Both the position numbers and the translations under genes were made by a program. This document shows positions 22,774 through 33,204 of a DNA stretch of 64,000 nt, in pieces. The DNA is from Lysinibacillus pakistanensis. GTDB taxonomy: Bacteria > Bacillota > Bacilli > Bacillales_A > Planococcaceae. How positions within the stretch are numbered: position 1 is the first letter of the stretch; each line of letters starts with the position of its first letter. Location of the stretch: the NCBI GenBank assembly GCA_001312325.1, contig BBDJ01000004.1:124001-188000 (forward strand), given 5' to 3'. Under the pieces are notes generated by a model. It made no database searches, was not told where the DNA came from, and saw only the letters and a program-made list of their open reading frames with translations.

Positions 22774-23409
22774 CTAAAATTCTTTTTGTTTATAAATGGC
22801 TGTCGAGATAAGAGAGGATAGCCATAGGATTAGAAGTCCAGCAAAAGGTGCCAAAAACATAAATTGTTTAATGTTTGTTACAACTAAAAACATATCAGGT
22901 GATTGCTTGTTAATGAGGCTAAATAAAAAGCCCGGGATGAAGCAAATCGCAATAAGAACCATTCTTCCTTTAATGGAACCAAATTTAATGTAGATGGGTA
23001 ATAATATGGCTAGCATACAAAAGGCTAATGTTACTATTAGATTGAATGTTAGAAAAAATTCTGCTGATGCCCAGTTATTCGGCGTAAAACGATGAATAAT
23101 CCATACAATCGGTAGTGCAAAAATAAGCCCCATAATCATAAGAAGGATACTAAGTATATATTTACTAAGTACGATGTCCCCTTTTGGAATAGGTAAAGTA
23201 TTTGCATATTTATCCCAGCCACTTTGTTCATCATAGGTAATAGCAGTTATTGCCTGAAAAGTAACCATAATTATAACAAGTGAAAAGAGCATTGAACCTT
23301 GTTGTACAATGAAAGACATAAATAGGAAGAAAATCAACACAAAAGCTTGTGTCTTCATTTGACGCTGAATCGTCATTAAATCTTTTAATATAAGACCTAC
23401 CATGCTCAT
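22774..23409 (-). CDS. ABC-2 transporter permease
   Basis: Intact 211-residue membrane protein with about six spans. It contains TYDEQSGWDKYANTLPIPKGDIVLSKYI, a hallmark of the ABC-2 permease family found in YtrA-type operons. The start ATG overlaps the stop of the ATPase gene (ATGA on the reverse strand), showing translational coupling. It probably forms the membrane channel with the next gene's product. Family members are linked to antibiotic or peptide stress; the role here is inferred. Confidence 0.82.
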   Translation of the reverse strand: MSMVGLILKDLMTIQRQMKTQAFVLIFFLFMSFIVQQGSMLFSLVIIMVTFQAITAITYDEQSGWDKYANTLPIPKGDIVLSKYILSILLMIMGLIFALPIVWIIHRFTPNNWASAEFFLTFNLIVTLAFCMLAILLPIYIKFGSIKGRMVLIAICFIPGFLFSLINKQSPDMFLVVTNIKQFMFLAPFAGLLILWLSSLISTAIYKQKEF

Positions 23410-24250
23410 ACACTACCTTTCACATAAAATAGCATAATGTCTTCAATAGAAGGCTTTTCAAAAGAAAATACTTCGTTTACTTCATTTTTTTAGCACTAAT
23501 GCTTCTACACCAAAAGCTCCATTACGTTTTCTTAAAATGGCATGCTCTGGAATGGCACTTATTTCCTCTTTACTACCTTTAAATATTCCATACTCATAGA
23601 GTAATACATCCTTACCCTCACTAAATAAAACCTCACCATTATGGATAAAAGTAATATAGTCTGCAATCTTTTCTAAATCACTTGTTATATGGGAAGAAAA
23701 TAAAATGCTGTGTGTTTCATCTTGCATAAATGCTAAAAATAAATCGAGAATTTCATCACGAATAATCGGATCTAACCCACTTGTTGGTTCATCTAAAATT
23801 AACAGCTTTGGATGATGTGCCAGTGCCAATGCAATAGACAGCTTCATCCTCATACCTCGCGATAATTCTTTTACCCTCTTCTTCTCAGGAATTTTAAATT
23901 GTCTCAATCGCTCAAAATAATAGCTTGAATCCCACGTTTTAAATACTTTTTTTCATAAATTTGTCAAGTTGTGTCGCATTAAGCGTTTCAGGTATGTGTA
24001 AATCGTCAAAAACTACACCGATGTCGTTTTTTATCGATAATTCATGTTCGACAATATCTTTGCCAAATAGTAAAATTTCGCCATATTCCTTTTTCAATAA
24101 ATTGAGCATGCATTTTATCGTTGTTGATTTTCCAGCACCGTTTTCTCCGACAAATCCCATCACTGTGCCTTGGGGTACAGAAAAGCTTACATCTTTAAGG
24201 GAAAACCCTTCAAAGCTTTTATGTAAATCATGAATTTCAATCGCATTCAT
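23406..24250 (-). CDS. ABC transporter ATP-binding protein, YtrB type (frame-broken)
   Basis: ATPase subunit: Walker A GENGAGKST, signature LSRGMRMKLSIALAL, Walker B LLILDEPTSGLDP, H-loop SSHITSDLEKIAD. Two breaks, each one extra base in runs at 23947-23953 and 23486-23492. The second hides the true C-terminus, which reads ...LKNEVNEVFSFEKPSIEDIMLFYVKGSV and ends overlapping the permease start. Repaired length is 280 residues. The gene begins one base after the regulator's stop codon, so regulator, ATPase and permeases form one transcript. Confidence 0.88.
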
Positions 24251-24628
24251 TTAGTTGCCCTCCTCTAAAATCATTGTTAATAATTCCTGTAGCTCCTCAT
24301 TAGTTAGCCCAGCCGTTTTAGCAGTTTTGACTGCTTTTTGCATATGCTCTTCAACCTGACGTAATAATTCTTCGCGTAGAAAATCTTGATTTCGTTCTGT
24401 GACAAAGCTACCTTTTCCAGCGACGGTTTCGATAAAGCCATCTCGCTCTAAATCAGCATAAGCGCGTTTTGTTGTCATCACACTTATCTTTAAATCCTTT
24501 GCAAGTGCACGGATAGAGGGTAGTGCATCACCAGCCTGTAATTTATTTGCTAAAATTGCTTCCTTTAGCTGTATGGTAATTTGCTCATAGATGGGTTTAT
24601 CACTGGCATTGCTTAAATGGATATGCAC
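24251..24628 (-). CDS. GntR-family transcriptional regulator, YtrA subfamily
   Basis: 125 residues: N-terminal winged helix (YEQITIQLKEAILANKLQAGDALPS, then ALAKDLKISVMTTKRAYADLERDG) and a short C-terminal helical tail (about 50 residues), the size typical of YtrA regulators, which lack a large effector domain. Known members repress their own ABC operon and respond to cell-wall-active antibiotics. A perfect palindrome overlapping the promoter lies just upstream, supporting autorepression. Confidence 0.9.
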   Translation of the reverse strand: MHIHLSNASDKPIYEQITIQLKEAILANKLQAGDALPSIRALAKDLKISVMTTKRAYADLERDGFIETVAGKGSFVTERNQDFLREELLRQVEEHMQKAVKTAKTAGLTNEELQELLTMILEEGN

Positions 24629-24647
24629 AAATTTCTCACCTCACTCA

Positions 24648-24663
24648 ACTGTATATATACAGT
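24648..24663. promoter_or_regulatory. Probable operator of the YtrA-type regulator
   Basis: ACTGTATATATACAGT is a perfect 16-base palindrome 20 bases before the regulator start; a further TATACAGT half site follows at 24666-24672. It overlaps the -10 box, as expected for a repressor site. Confidence 0.65.
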
Positions 24664-24689
24664 ATATACAGTGTGTTTGTGAAATGCAA
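24661..24689 (-). promoter_or_regulatory. Promoter of the reverse GntR-ABC operon
   Basis: On the reverse strand, TTGCAT (24684-24689) and TATACT (24661-24666) are spaced by 17 bases, a good SigA promoter. The -10 overlaps the palindrome. Confidence 0.7.
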
Positions 24690-24770
24690 CATATTCCTAC
24701 TTAAGGTAGGGGCACGATTTGCAAAAACTCGGCATATATTGGGGTAACGGTTCAAGGAGGGAGATGAGGG

Positions 24771-25035
24771 ATGCTACTATCAGAGATGGTGGATAAGGAG
24801 TTAATTCAAGTTGAGGGTGGCGTACACTTTGGCATATTAGCACATACGGAATGTCTATTAGATGTGCAAACAGGAAAGATACATGGTTTTGAGATTGTCA
24901 AAGATAAATTACCATTCCAAAAAAAAGAAAGTAAAAGTTAGTGAAATGATACCTTGGCATGAAATTATATTAATTGGAGAAGATCGAATTTTATTTAACA
25001 AAACAACGACAGTACAGTCAGAATTTTTACAGTGA
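24771..25035 (+). CDS. ymxH: YmxH/YlmC-family sporulation protein (frame-broken)
   Basis: Small PRC-barrel-like protein of the YlmC/YmxH group, starting MLLSEMVDKELIQVEGGVHFG and containing ECLLDVQTGKIHGFEI and MIPWHEIILIGEDRILF. One extra A at 24919-24926. Repaired length is 87 residues. AAGGAGGGAGATGAGGG precedes the ATG. It sits directly before dpaA, as in Bacillus, where ymxH precedes spoVFA. Function is not established beyond the sporulation association. Confidence 0.88.
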
Positions 25036-25044
25036 GGTGAGCTT

Positions 25045-25824
25045 TTGGAAAACGAAAAGTGGCTTGTTATCGGTGAAGACTCACGATTAAAGGAATTAGC
25101 GACAATGTTAAGAAGCCCATCGAGAACGGTATTTTATAAAAGAACATCTGTTTGGAATGAAGAATTAAATAAACTAGTTTTAGAATTCCAGCCAAATAAA
25201 ATTATTCTTCCTATACTTCCATTAAAGATTGAAGTAGAACAACTATATGGAATATCTCAGGTGAAGTTTTATACAGGGCGTTTAACTATGCATTGGAAGC
25301 AATTGCTAGAGAGAAATGAAACGAATTGCTATTTACAGCAAGAGTCTTTTATTTGGCAAAATGCAAGATTGACAGCAGAGGGATTTATCGCCACGTTTTA
25401 CGGACTCGAGCAGAAATGTATTTACGGACAAAACTTTACAATCGCAGGATTTGGACGCATCGCCAAAATGCTCGCTTCTTTACTTGTCAAGATGGGCGCT
25501 AATGTCCATATTGTAGCGCGTTCGGTTGTACAAGTGAGTGAAGCAAAAGCATATGGTTACAAAGCGACCAATTTAGATGATCGCAAATGGTCCATTAACG
25601 ATAGTATTTTTATCAACACGATTCCAGCTAAGTGGATTACAGAGTCTTTTATAGAGCATGTTCCAGCAGTTTTATATGATTTAGCTTCGGAGCCAGGCTG
25701 TTTAGATATAGATGCTGAGCAACTACAAACATATGTACTATTGCCATCATTACCTGGGAAATACTTTGCACATGATGCTGCCAAAATATTGTGCAAGGCA
25801 ATAGAGGAGGAAGAAAATTGCTAA
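25045..25824 (+). CDS. dpaA: Dipicolinate synthase subunit A
   Basis: With DpaB makes dipicolinic acid from dihydrodipicolinate in the mother cell; the product fills the spore core and gives heat resistance. Intact, 259 residues. A Rossmann region is visible (FTIAGFGRIAKMLASLLVKMGANVHIVARS). TTG start with AGGTGAG upstream, nine bases after ymxH. The end overlaps dpaB, so the subunits are coupled. Likely read in the mother cell (SigK in Bacillus); I did not find a certain SigK promoter. Confidence 0.95.
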   Translation: MENEKWLVIGEDSRLKELATMLRSPSRTVFYKRTSVWNEELNKLVLEFQPNKIILPILPLKIEVEQLYGISQVKFYTGRLTMHWKQLLERNETNCYLQQESFIWQNARLTAEGFIATFYGLEQKCIYGQNFTIAGFGRIAKMLASLLVKMGANVHIVARSVVQVSEAKAYGYKATNLDDRKWSINDSIFINTIPAKWITESFIEHVPAVLYDLASEPGCLDIDAEQLQTYVLLPSLPGKYFAHDAAKILCKAIEEEENC

Positions 25825-26408
25825 CGGGGAAACGAATTGGTTTAGGTATTACAGCCTCACACTGTACGTATGAGGATGTGATACCTAAAATTCAGAATTT
25901 CATCGATGTAGGAGCAACTGTTATCCCTATTATTACTCATTCTGTATTACATGCAGCTACACGTTTTGGTACTGGTGAGGAATGGATTGCTAAAATTGAG
26001 GCATTGACAGGCGAAAAAGTTATTTCTTCTATTAAAGAGGCAGAACCTTTTGGACCATCTAATCCTTTAGATGCCATGGTCATTGCACCAATGACTGGCA
26101 ATAGTATTAGTAAATTTGCTAATGCTGCAACAGATAGTCCAGTACTAATGGCTGCGAAGGCAACATTGCGTAACGGCTCACCTGTGATTTTAGGCATTTC
26201 AACAAATGATGCACTTGGTTTAAATGGTATTAATATTATGAAGCTGCTTAATGCTAAAAATATTTATTTTATTCCATTTGGTCAGGATTCTCCACATTCA
26301 AAACCTAATTCACTCATTGCTGATTTCGATCAAATGGTTGCGACTGTTCAAGAAGCAATTACGCAAAAAAAGCAATTACAACCACTGTTGATACAATATT
26401 TCAAATAA
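25818..26408 (+). CDS. dpaB: Dipicolinate synthase subunit B
   Basis: Flavoprotein-like subunit of dipicolinate synthase. Intact, 196 residues. Start chosen at TTG 25818 because GAGGAGG lies eight bases before it; an upstream in-frame ATG at 25791 has no such site. Visible: GKRIGLGITASHCTYEDVIP, VIAPMTGNSISKFANAATDSPVLMAAKATLRN and GISTNDALGLNGINIMKLL. It overlaps the end of dpaA. Followed after 82 bases by asd, which supplies the shared aspartate pathway. Confidence 0.95.
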   Translation: MLTGKRIGLGITASHCTYEDVIPKIQNFIDVGATVIPIITHSVLHAATRFGTGEEWIAKIEALTGEKVISSIKEAEPFGPSNPLDAMVIAPMTGNSISKFANAATDSPVLMAAKATLRNGSPVILGISTNDALGLNGINIMKLLNAKNIYFIPFGQDSPHSKPNSLIADFDQMVATVQEAITQKKQLQPLLIQYFK

Positions 26409-26490
26409 ATCAGGAATTACACACAATTTTCAGTATTTTTATGATACAATAGCACACATTATGGAACTTGTATTCAAGGAGAGATGATAG

Positions 26491-27528
26491 ATGACAAAGC
26501 AGTTAACAGTTGCAGTTGTTGGGGCAACAGGGGCAGTAGGAACAAAAATGATGGAGCAACTAATTAAACGAAATTTTCCGATTGGCGCTATAAAGTTCTT
26601 AGCTTCTGCACGTTCAGCAGGAAAACCAATCGAATTTAATGGGAAGACATATACAATAGAAGAAGCGACACCTGAAGCTTTTGAAGGCGTCAATGTCGCT
26701 TTATTCTCCGCTGGTGGATCAGTATCAGCTGTATTAGCACCCGAAGCTGCAAAACGTGGTGCTGTTGTTATTGATAATACGAGCCATTTCCGCATGGATC
26801 CAGAGGTACCATTGGTTGTACCTGAAGTAAACAGAGAAGATTTAGCGAAGCATAAAGGAATTATTGCTAATCCAAACTGCTCTACAATTCAAATGGTTGC
26901 TGCACTTGAGCCTATTCGCAATGCATTTGGTCTAACAAAAGTGATTGTTTCAACGTATCAAGCTGTTTCAGGGGCAGGTATTACAGCTATTCAAGAATTA
27001 AAGACACAGAGCGCAAATTGGGAAGCAGGTAAGAATGTAGAAGCAAATATTTTACCTTCTGGTAGTGATAAACGTCATTATCCAATTGCACGTAATGTTA
27101 TTCCACAAATCGATAAATTCACAGATAATGGATTTACATACGAAGAAATGAAAATGATTAATGAAACGAAAAAGATTATGCATGCACCAGAGTTAAAAGT
27201 AGCTGCAACTTGCGTTCGTGTACCAGTCGTTTCAGGACACTCTGAATCTGTTTATATTGAAGTAGAAAAAGAAACAACAGTACAAGAAATCTTTGACGTA
27301 TTACGCAATGCACCTGGCATTGTTTTACAAGATGATATTACAACACAAACTTACCCAATGCCAATTTATGCAGAAGGAGAAGACGCTACTTTTGTAGGAC
27401 GTATCCGTCAAGATTTAGATAATAATAAAGGATTCCACCTATGGATTGTTTCCGATAATTTATTAAAAGGCGCTGCATTAAACTCTATCCAAATTGCAGA
27501 AGCAATGCTTGAGGATAACTTACTATAA
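26491..27528 (+). CDS. asd: Aspartate-semialdehyde dehydrogenase
   Basis: Reduces aspartyl phosphate to the semialdehyde, branch point to lysine/diaminopimelate and threonine/methionine. Intact, 345 residues. NADP-binding GATGAVGTKMMEQL at the N-terminus; catalytic Cys in NPNCSTIQMVAAL; catalytic His region RVPVVSGHSESVYIE. ATG start with AAGGAGAGATGA upstream. In Bacillus dapG (aspartokinase I) lies between asd and dapA; here dapA follows directly. Confidence 0.97.
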   Translation: MTKQLTVAVVGATGAVGTKMMEQLIKRNFPIGAIKFLASARSAGKPIEFNGKTYTIEEATPEAFEGVNVALFSAGGSVSAVLAPEAAKRGAVVIDNTSHFRMDPEVPLVVPEVNREDLAKHKGIIANPNCSTIQMVAALEPIRNAFGLTKVIVSTYQAVSGAGITAIQELKTQSANWEAGKNVEANILPSGSDKRHYPIARNVIPQIDKFTDNGFTYEEMKMINETKKIMHAPELKVAATCVRVPVVSGHSESVYIEVEKETTVQEIFDVLRNAPGIVLQDDITTQTYPMPIYAEGEDATFVGRIRQDLDNNKGFHLWIVSDNLLKGAALNSIQIAEAMLEDNLL

Positions 27529-27541
27529 GAGGGGTGTAAGG

Positions 27542-28459
27542 ATGAATTTAGGTCGAATTGGAACGGCTATGATTACTCCGTTCAAAGAGGATGGCACGAT
27601 AAATTACCCAGAATTAGAACGAATTATTAATCACTTAATAAACAACGGTACAGATTGTATTGTTGCATGTGGCACAACCTCTGAAAATCCAACGATGTCC
27701 ACAGAAGAAAAAATCGAAGTTGTCCGCTTTACCGTTGAAAAAGTGGCAGGGCGTGTACCTGTTATTGCAGGAACAGGGGATAACGAAACAGCTTATTCCA
27801 TTGCAATGACACATAAGGCTGAAGAAAATGGTGCAGACGGTATTATGCTTGTAGCGCCATACTATAATAAGCCAAACCAACGAGGTATTTTCGCACACTT
27901 TGAAACCATTGCAAAAGAAACAAGTCTGCCTGTTATGCTTTATAATGTACCTGGACGTACTGGAGTCAATGTTGCTTACGAAACATCTGTTGCACTAAGT
28001 AAGATTCCAAATATCGCTTGGATAAAAGAGGCGAGCGGCAATTTAGATCAAATGGGCGATATTATTGAGAATGTAGACGCAGATGACAATTTCTTAGTAT
28101 ATAGTGGTGATGATGGTTTAACACTGCCACTACTTGCAATCGGCGGCGCAGGTATAATTTCAGTTGCTGCTCATGTTGTTGGTAATGATATGCAATTAAT
28201 GATTAAGGCGTTTGAAGAAGGAAATCACAAGCTAGCAGCCAAAATTCATCGAGCATTACTGCCACTAGTACGTGCACTATTTGCTCAACCAAATCCTTCA
28301 CCTGTCAAATATGCAATGACAAAATTAGGCTTTGATACACTTAATGTTCGTTTACCAATGATGGAGATGACAGATGAGGAAAAAGCTAATTTTGATCGAA
28401 TTTGGGATACGTATCAAGAAAAAGCGAGAGGCTTTAGAGAATTAAATAGCTTTACTTAA
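27542..28459 (+). CDS. dapA: 4-hydroxy-tetrahydrodipicolinate synthase
   Basis: Condenses pyruvate with aspartate semialdehyde, first step of the diaminopimelate branch and source of dihydrodipicolinate for DpaAB. Intact, 305 residues, TIM barrel. Start MNLGRIGTAMITPFKEDGTIN; GTTSENPTMSTEEK pyruvate site; YNVPGRTG with the catalytic Tyr; IKEASGN with the Schiff-base Lys. The position of Glu in GTTSE is the family norm. ATG start with GAGGGGTG upstream, 13 bases after asd. A strong terminator follows. Confidence 0.97.
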   Translation: MNLGRIGTAMITPFKEDGTINYPELERIINHLINNGTDCIVACGTTSENPTMSTEEKIEVVRFTVEKVAGRVPVIAGTGDNETAYSIAMTHKAEENGADGIMLVAPYYNKPNQRGIFAHFETIAKETSLPVMLYNVPGRTGVNVAYETSVALSKIPNIAWIKEASGNLDQMGDIIENVDADDNFLVYSGDDGLTLPLLAIGGAGIISVAAHVVGNDMQLMIKAFEEGNHKLAAKIHRALLPLVRALFAQPNPSPVKYAMTKLGFDTLNVRLPMMEMTDEEKANFDRIWDTYQEKARGFRELNSFT

Positions 28460-28464
28460 GCATT

Positions 28465-28508
28465 AAAGACTTTAGACAAATTTTAAATTTGTCTAAAGTC
28501 TTTTTTTC
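28465..28508 (+). terminator. Intrinsic terminator of the asd-dapA unit
   Basis: AAAGACTTTAGACAAATTT and AAATTTGTCTAAAGTCTTT form a near-perfect 19-base inverted repeat followed by T7. Confidence 0.92.
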
Positions 28509-28824
28509 TTTTTAAAGGTGTTGCTCCTCTTAATTGTCATCATAGTTGGGAGTACTTAGGTAAAGGCATTGTCCGCTCAGGTGAGAGAGAAAGTCGCTCA
28601 GTCAACGGTATTATCCACTCAGGTAGGAGAAACCCCGCAACTAGAAAAGAAAACGGCTTTAGAAGATAGTCCCTAGACAACTTTAAAAACAAATAGTTTT
28701 CACATCTAGTAGTCAAAATTTTAGACCTTCATCTATGTTAGACTTTTACCTTTCCTTCCATTTAAGAGCAACAGGGATTTGTAATAAATTTTTTTGTTTC
28801 CATCACGAAACATGTATTTTTAAT

Positions 28825-28853
28825 TTGTGCAAAAGCTTTGCAAACCGTATAAT
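28825..28853 (+). promoter_or_regulatory. rnjB promoter
   Basis: TTGTGC (28825-28830) and TATAAT (28848-28853) with 17-base spacing, about 47 bases before the TTG start: a good SigA promoter. Confidence 0.7.
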
Positions 28854-28900
28854 GAAAATTAAGTGGTTGCTGTTCGGGATATCTTTTAGGAGGAAATAAA

Positions 28901-30569
28901 TTGACAAAAAAGAAAAATGAATTAGTTCGTATCATTCCACTGGGTGGTGTGGGCGAAATTGGTAAAGCAATGTACGTAGTAGAAATTGATGAGGAGCTAT
29001 TTGTAGTAGATAGCGGCTTAATGTTCCCGGAAGACGAAATGCTGGGCATTGATATTGTAATTCCAGATATTACGTATTTAGAAGAAAATAAAGAACGTGT
29101 GAAAGGCATTTTCTTAACGCATGGTCATGAAGATGCGATTGGCTCGATTGCCTATGTATTACAAAAAGTAAAAGCACCTGTGTATGGATCGAAGCTAACA
29201 ATTGCACTTGCCAAGGAACATTTAAAGGAATTACCTGCACCACATCAGGTGAAATTCTTTGAGGTTACGAATCGCAGTCGCATGAATTTCAACTCAACGT
29301 ATGTAACATTCTTCCATACAACACATAGTATTCCCGATTCGTTAGGGGTAGTGTTCCATACATCTGAAGGAGCAATTGTTCATACAGGTGAGTTTAAATT
29401 CGATCAATCCGCAACAGGTAAATTTAAGCCTGATTTAGCTAAGATGGCACACTTAGGAGAAGAAGGCGTTTTTATTTTGCTATCTGAGTCATGTGAAGCG
29501 GAGCGACCAGGTTATACGACATCTGAGATTGTAATTGAAGAGCAATTATCAAAAACATTCCATTCAGCACCAGGTCGTATTTTAGTGGCTGTGTATGCAT
29601 CGAATTTTATTCGCATTCAACAGGTGTTTACGCAAGCTCAAAAATCATTCCGTAAAGTTGTCATTGTTGGGAAACCATTAGAAAAGGCTGTGGATTTAGG
29701 TGTACAGCTAGGTTATTTAACAGTTGAAGACGAAACAATTATTCCTATTTCAGAAATGCATAAATATCAAGATGATGAGATTATTATAATTGCCACTGGT
29801 AATCGGGGAGAGCCGCTTGATGCGCTTGAAAAAAATTGTACGTAAGCATCATCGAGACATTAAAATTAAGCAGGATGATACAGTCTTAATTACTTTTACA
29901 CCCTCACCTGGCATGGAAGTACAGATGGCTAATACCATGAACTCTATTTCAAAAGCAGGTGCTGAAATTTTGACATCTAGTAAAAATGTTCATGTATCAG
30001 GTCACGGAAGCCAAGAAGATTTAAAGCTAATGCTTAACTTGATGCAACCGAAATACTTTATTCCTGTACAAGGGGAGTACCGTATGCTGATTGCGCATTC
30101 TAAACTTGCTCAACAACTGGGTATGCAAAAATCCCAAATTTTTATCGCTGATAAAGGGGATATCGTTGAGTACAAGAATGGTAAAATGCGTATGAGCGGG
30201 CGTGTACAAGCTGGTAATGTTTTAATTGATGGTATTGGTGTTGGTGACGTAGGTAACATTGTTCTGCGTGATCGTAAATTATTATCACAGGATGGTATTT
30301 TCATTGTAGTTGTCACATTAAACCGTGCTCAAAAGAAAATTGCATCTGGACCAGAAATTTTATCACGCGGTTTCGTTTACGTTCGTGAATCAGAGGAGTT
30401 AATGGTGGAGGCTTCTGATATTGCGAAGAATGTTATAGAAAAATATGTTGGTAAAGATACATTTGAATGGACAAACATTAAACAAGAAATTCGAGATACA
30501 CTGAACACATATTTATTCCAGAAAACAAAGCGCCGCCCAATGATTATCCCAATCATTATGGAATATTAA
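28901..30569 (+). CDS. rnjB: Ribonuclease J2 (frame-broken)
   Basis: Metallo-beta-lactamase/beta-CASP ribonuclease that partners RNase J1 in mRNA decay. The metal motif is degenerate (HGHEDAIG, with Ala where J1 has His), which is the J2 pattern; THSIPDSLG and VHTGEFKFD follow. The beta-CASP domain and the C-terminal domain are complete after removing one extra A at 29829-29835. Repaired length is 555 residues. TTG start with TAGGAGGAAAT. In Bacillus this is ymfA, after dapA, matching the order here. Confidence 0.92.
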
Positions 30570-30608
30570 AAAAAACTCATCGTTCAAGCTTTGAGTGAGA
30601 AATGAATG

Positions 30609-30657
30609 AAAAAGGATTTTCTAGCCGAGTGTACACGGTGGAAAATCCTTTTTTTTG
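30609..30657 (+). terminator. Intrinsic terminator of rnjB
   Basis: AAAAAGGATTTTC (30609-30621) pairs with GAAAATCCTTTTT (30641-30653) perfectly, then more T. Confidence 0.85.
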
Positions 30658-30726
30658 AAATAATTAAGTTCTACATGCTAGGATTCATTTCATATATAGA
30701 ATGGATTGTAAAAGAGGGTGAAATAG

Positions 30727-33016
30727 ATGGCGACTAGTAAAAGAAGAAAAGTCACTAAAGGAAAAGGAACAACCGAAAAAAAAGAGATGCATCCGCTGAT
30801 GTTTGAAATTTTAGGACTCATCTTAATTGCAATTGCCGTTATTATCATTTTTGAATATGGCATGATTGGACGTTTTCTAACAACGATAGCAATGTTTCTT
30901 TTAGGAAATTTGTATTTTGCTGTGCCATTTATGCTTATATTTGTTGCATTATTGCTAATGATTGGTCGGAAAAAAAGTAAGTTTGAAGGACCGTCTAATT
31001 TTAGGAATGTTCCTAATTGTTATGAGTTTAACAATTTTTAGTCATGGAATACTTTTTGAACAATTATCAAAATCAGGTGGTTTATTATCAGAATCTGTAT
31101 TGCGAGAATCCTGGCGTATTTTAATTAATACAGAGGGTGTTGTTCAGCGAAGTAGTGCACTTGGCGGAGGAATGATTGGTGCCCTCCTATTTAGTATGCT
31201 ACATGTTTTGTTTGAGGCTTCAGGGGCTAAGGTTGTTGCATGGGTGATTTTCTTTATAGGGTTAATTTTAGTTACGGGAAAAGCACTTGTGCCGTATTTA
31301 GCTGAAAAAAACGCCAGCTCTTTTTGGTAAATGGCAAAAAAAACAAAAAGAGAAGAAAAAGAATGAACCAAAGAAACCTAAAAATCGCCGATCAACAAGA
31401 GACACAATGGAAGAAATCGCTGCTGTTGATCTTACTAATGAAATACAAGAAGAAGATGAAATTTCCCATGAGCCTATTATCTCAGCCTTTACTCAAAATG
31501 TTTCTCATGAACGAGAAGTGTTTGAGAGTAATGACATTGAGGGTATTGAACATGGAGAGATCGTAGATGATGTCCATATCCAAGGCGCTGATACACTGGA
31601 AAATGCAGATTATCAACTTCCCTCTTATAATTTATTACAATTGCCACCGCAACATGACCAAAGTGGTGAATATTCAGTAATTCAGGCAAATGCAAAAAAA
31701 ACTAGAGCAAACGCTGCAAAGCTTTGGTGTCAAGGCAAAAGTTACGCAAGTTCATTTAGGACCAGCAGTAACTAAATACGAGATATTGCCAGACATTGGC
31801 GTAAAAGTAAGTAAAATTGTAAACCTTCAGGATGATCTTGCATTAGCGCTTGCTGCAAAGGATATACGGATGGAAGCACCTATTCCTGGAAAATCTGCAA
31901 TTGGTATTGAAGTACCGAACAGTGAGGTAGCCATTGTCACATTACGGGAAGTATTAGAGTCGAAGGATGGAGCGAAGCCAGAAGCTTTATTGCAAGTTGC
32001 GTTTGGCCGTGACATTACAGGACAAGCTGTACTTGCTGAGCTTAATAAAATGCCACATTTACTTGTTGCTGGCTCAACTGGTAGTGGTAAGAGTGTGTGT
32101 ATAAATGGCATTGTTGTATCCATACTAATGCGTACAAAACCACATGAGGTCAAATTGATGATGATTGATCCAAAGATGGTGGAATTGAATGTTTATAATG
32201 GGATTCCTCACCTTTTAGCACCGGTTGTTACGGATGCACGAAAAGCATCTCAAGCATTAAAAAAAAGTCGTTGCAGAAATGGAACGTCGCTATGATTTGT
32301 TTTCACATACGGGTACACGTAATATTGAAGGCTATAATAATCATGTACAAAAGGTTAATGAACAAACTGATGAAAAACACCCAAAATTACCTTATATTGT
32401 TGTAATTGTGGATGAGTTAGCGGATTTAATGATGGTTGCCTCAAGTGATGTCGAGGATTCGATTACTCGTCTAGCGCAAATGGCACGGGCTGCTGGAATT
32501 CATTTAATTATTGCCACTCAACGTCCAAGTGTAGATGTACTAACAGGTGTCATAAAAGCAAATATTCCTTCCCGTATTGCCTTTGCAGTTTCTTCCGCAA
32601 TTGATTCCAGAACGATATTAGATATGGGTGGAGCTGAGCGATTATTAGGTCGAGGGGATATGCTATTTTTACCTGCTGGTGCCTCAAAGCCAAAACGTGT
32701 ACAAGGTGCCTTTTTATCAGATCAGGAAGTAGAGTCAGTTGTAAACTTTGTTATAGAACAGCAAAAAGCGCAGTACCAGGAAGAGATGATTCCTACAGAA
32801 GAGGATACGATTCTTGAGGAAACAGATGAATTATTTGATGAGGCTGTGCAATTGGTTGTAAGTATGCAGACGGCTTCTGTTTCCATGTTACAGCGCCGCT
32901 TCCGAATTGGTTATTCGAGAGCAGCTCGCATTGTCGATCAGATGGAACAACGAGGAATTGTCGGCCCTTCGGAGGGAAGTAAACCCCGACAAGTACTTGT
33001 TCATCAATACGATTAA
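30727..33016 (+). CDS. spoIIIE: DNA translocase FtsK/SpoIIIE (frame-broken)
   Basis: Membrane-anchored DNA pump that moves the chromosome into the forespore or clears it from the septum. About four membrane spans in the first 180 residues, an acidic linker, then the motor (Walker [12 protein letters not shown], Walker [13 protein letters not shown]) and a C-terminal gamma winged-helix domain ([20 protein letters not shown]) that reads SRS/KOPS sites. Extra-A breaks at 30970-30976, 31305-31311, 31694-31701 and 32259-32266; the A8 at about 31336 is in frame. Repaired length is 761 residues. Synteny with the GntR gene ymfC supports the spoIIIE name. Confidence 0.95.
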
Positions 33017-33072
33017 TCAACATATTTGTGGATATTGTTGTATATTTAGCAAGTTGTTTAGAATGTACAAAT

Positions 33073-33116
33073 ACAATTCAAAATTCGGATAGTAATTACG
33101 CTAAGGTGTAATTGAT
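33073..33116 (+). repeat. Tail fragment of the dispersed element (copy E)
   Basis: ACAATTCAAAATTCGGATAG then TAATTACGCTAAGGTGTAAT matches the tail of copy A with a few changes. The 5' part of the element is not present. It lies between spoIIIE and the GntR gene, about 90 bases before the latter's start. Confidence 0.6.
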
Positions 33117-33204
33117 TTCAGTCTGCAAAAATGTTATATTTATGAACGATTAGTAGGAATGTTGTACATCAGATGTCTGATCTCTGATATTGGTGGTGAT
33201 ATAT

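Larger units (their letters stand above)
28460..28900. other. dapA-rnjB intergenic region
   Basis: A 441-base gap: the dapA terminator, an imperfect direct repeat 41 bases apart (28569-28597 and 28610-28638, sharing TCCGCTCAGGT/TCCACTCAGGT and GAGAAA), and the rnjB promoter. No gene seen. Confidence 0.6.
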
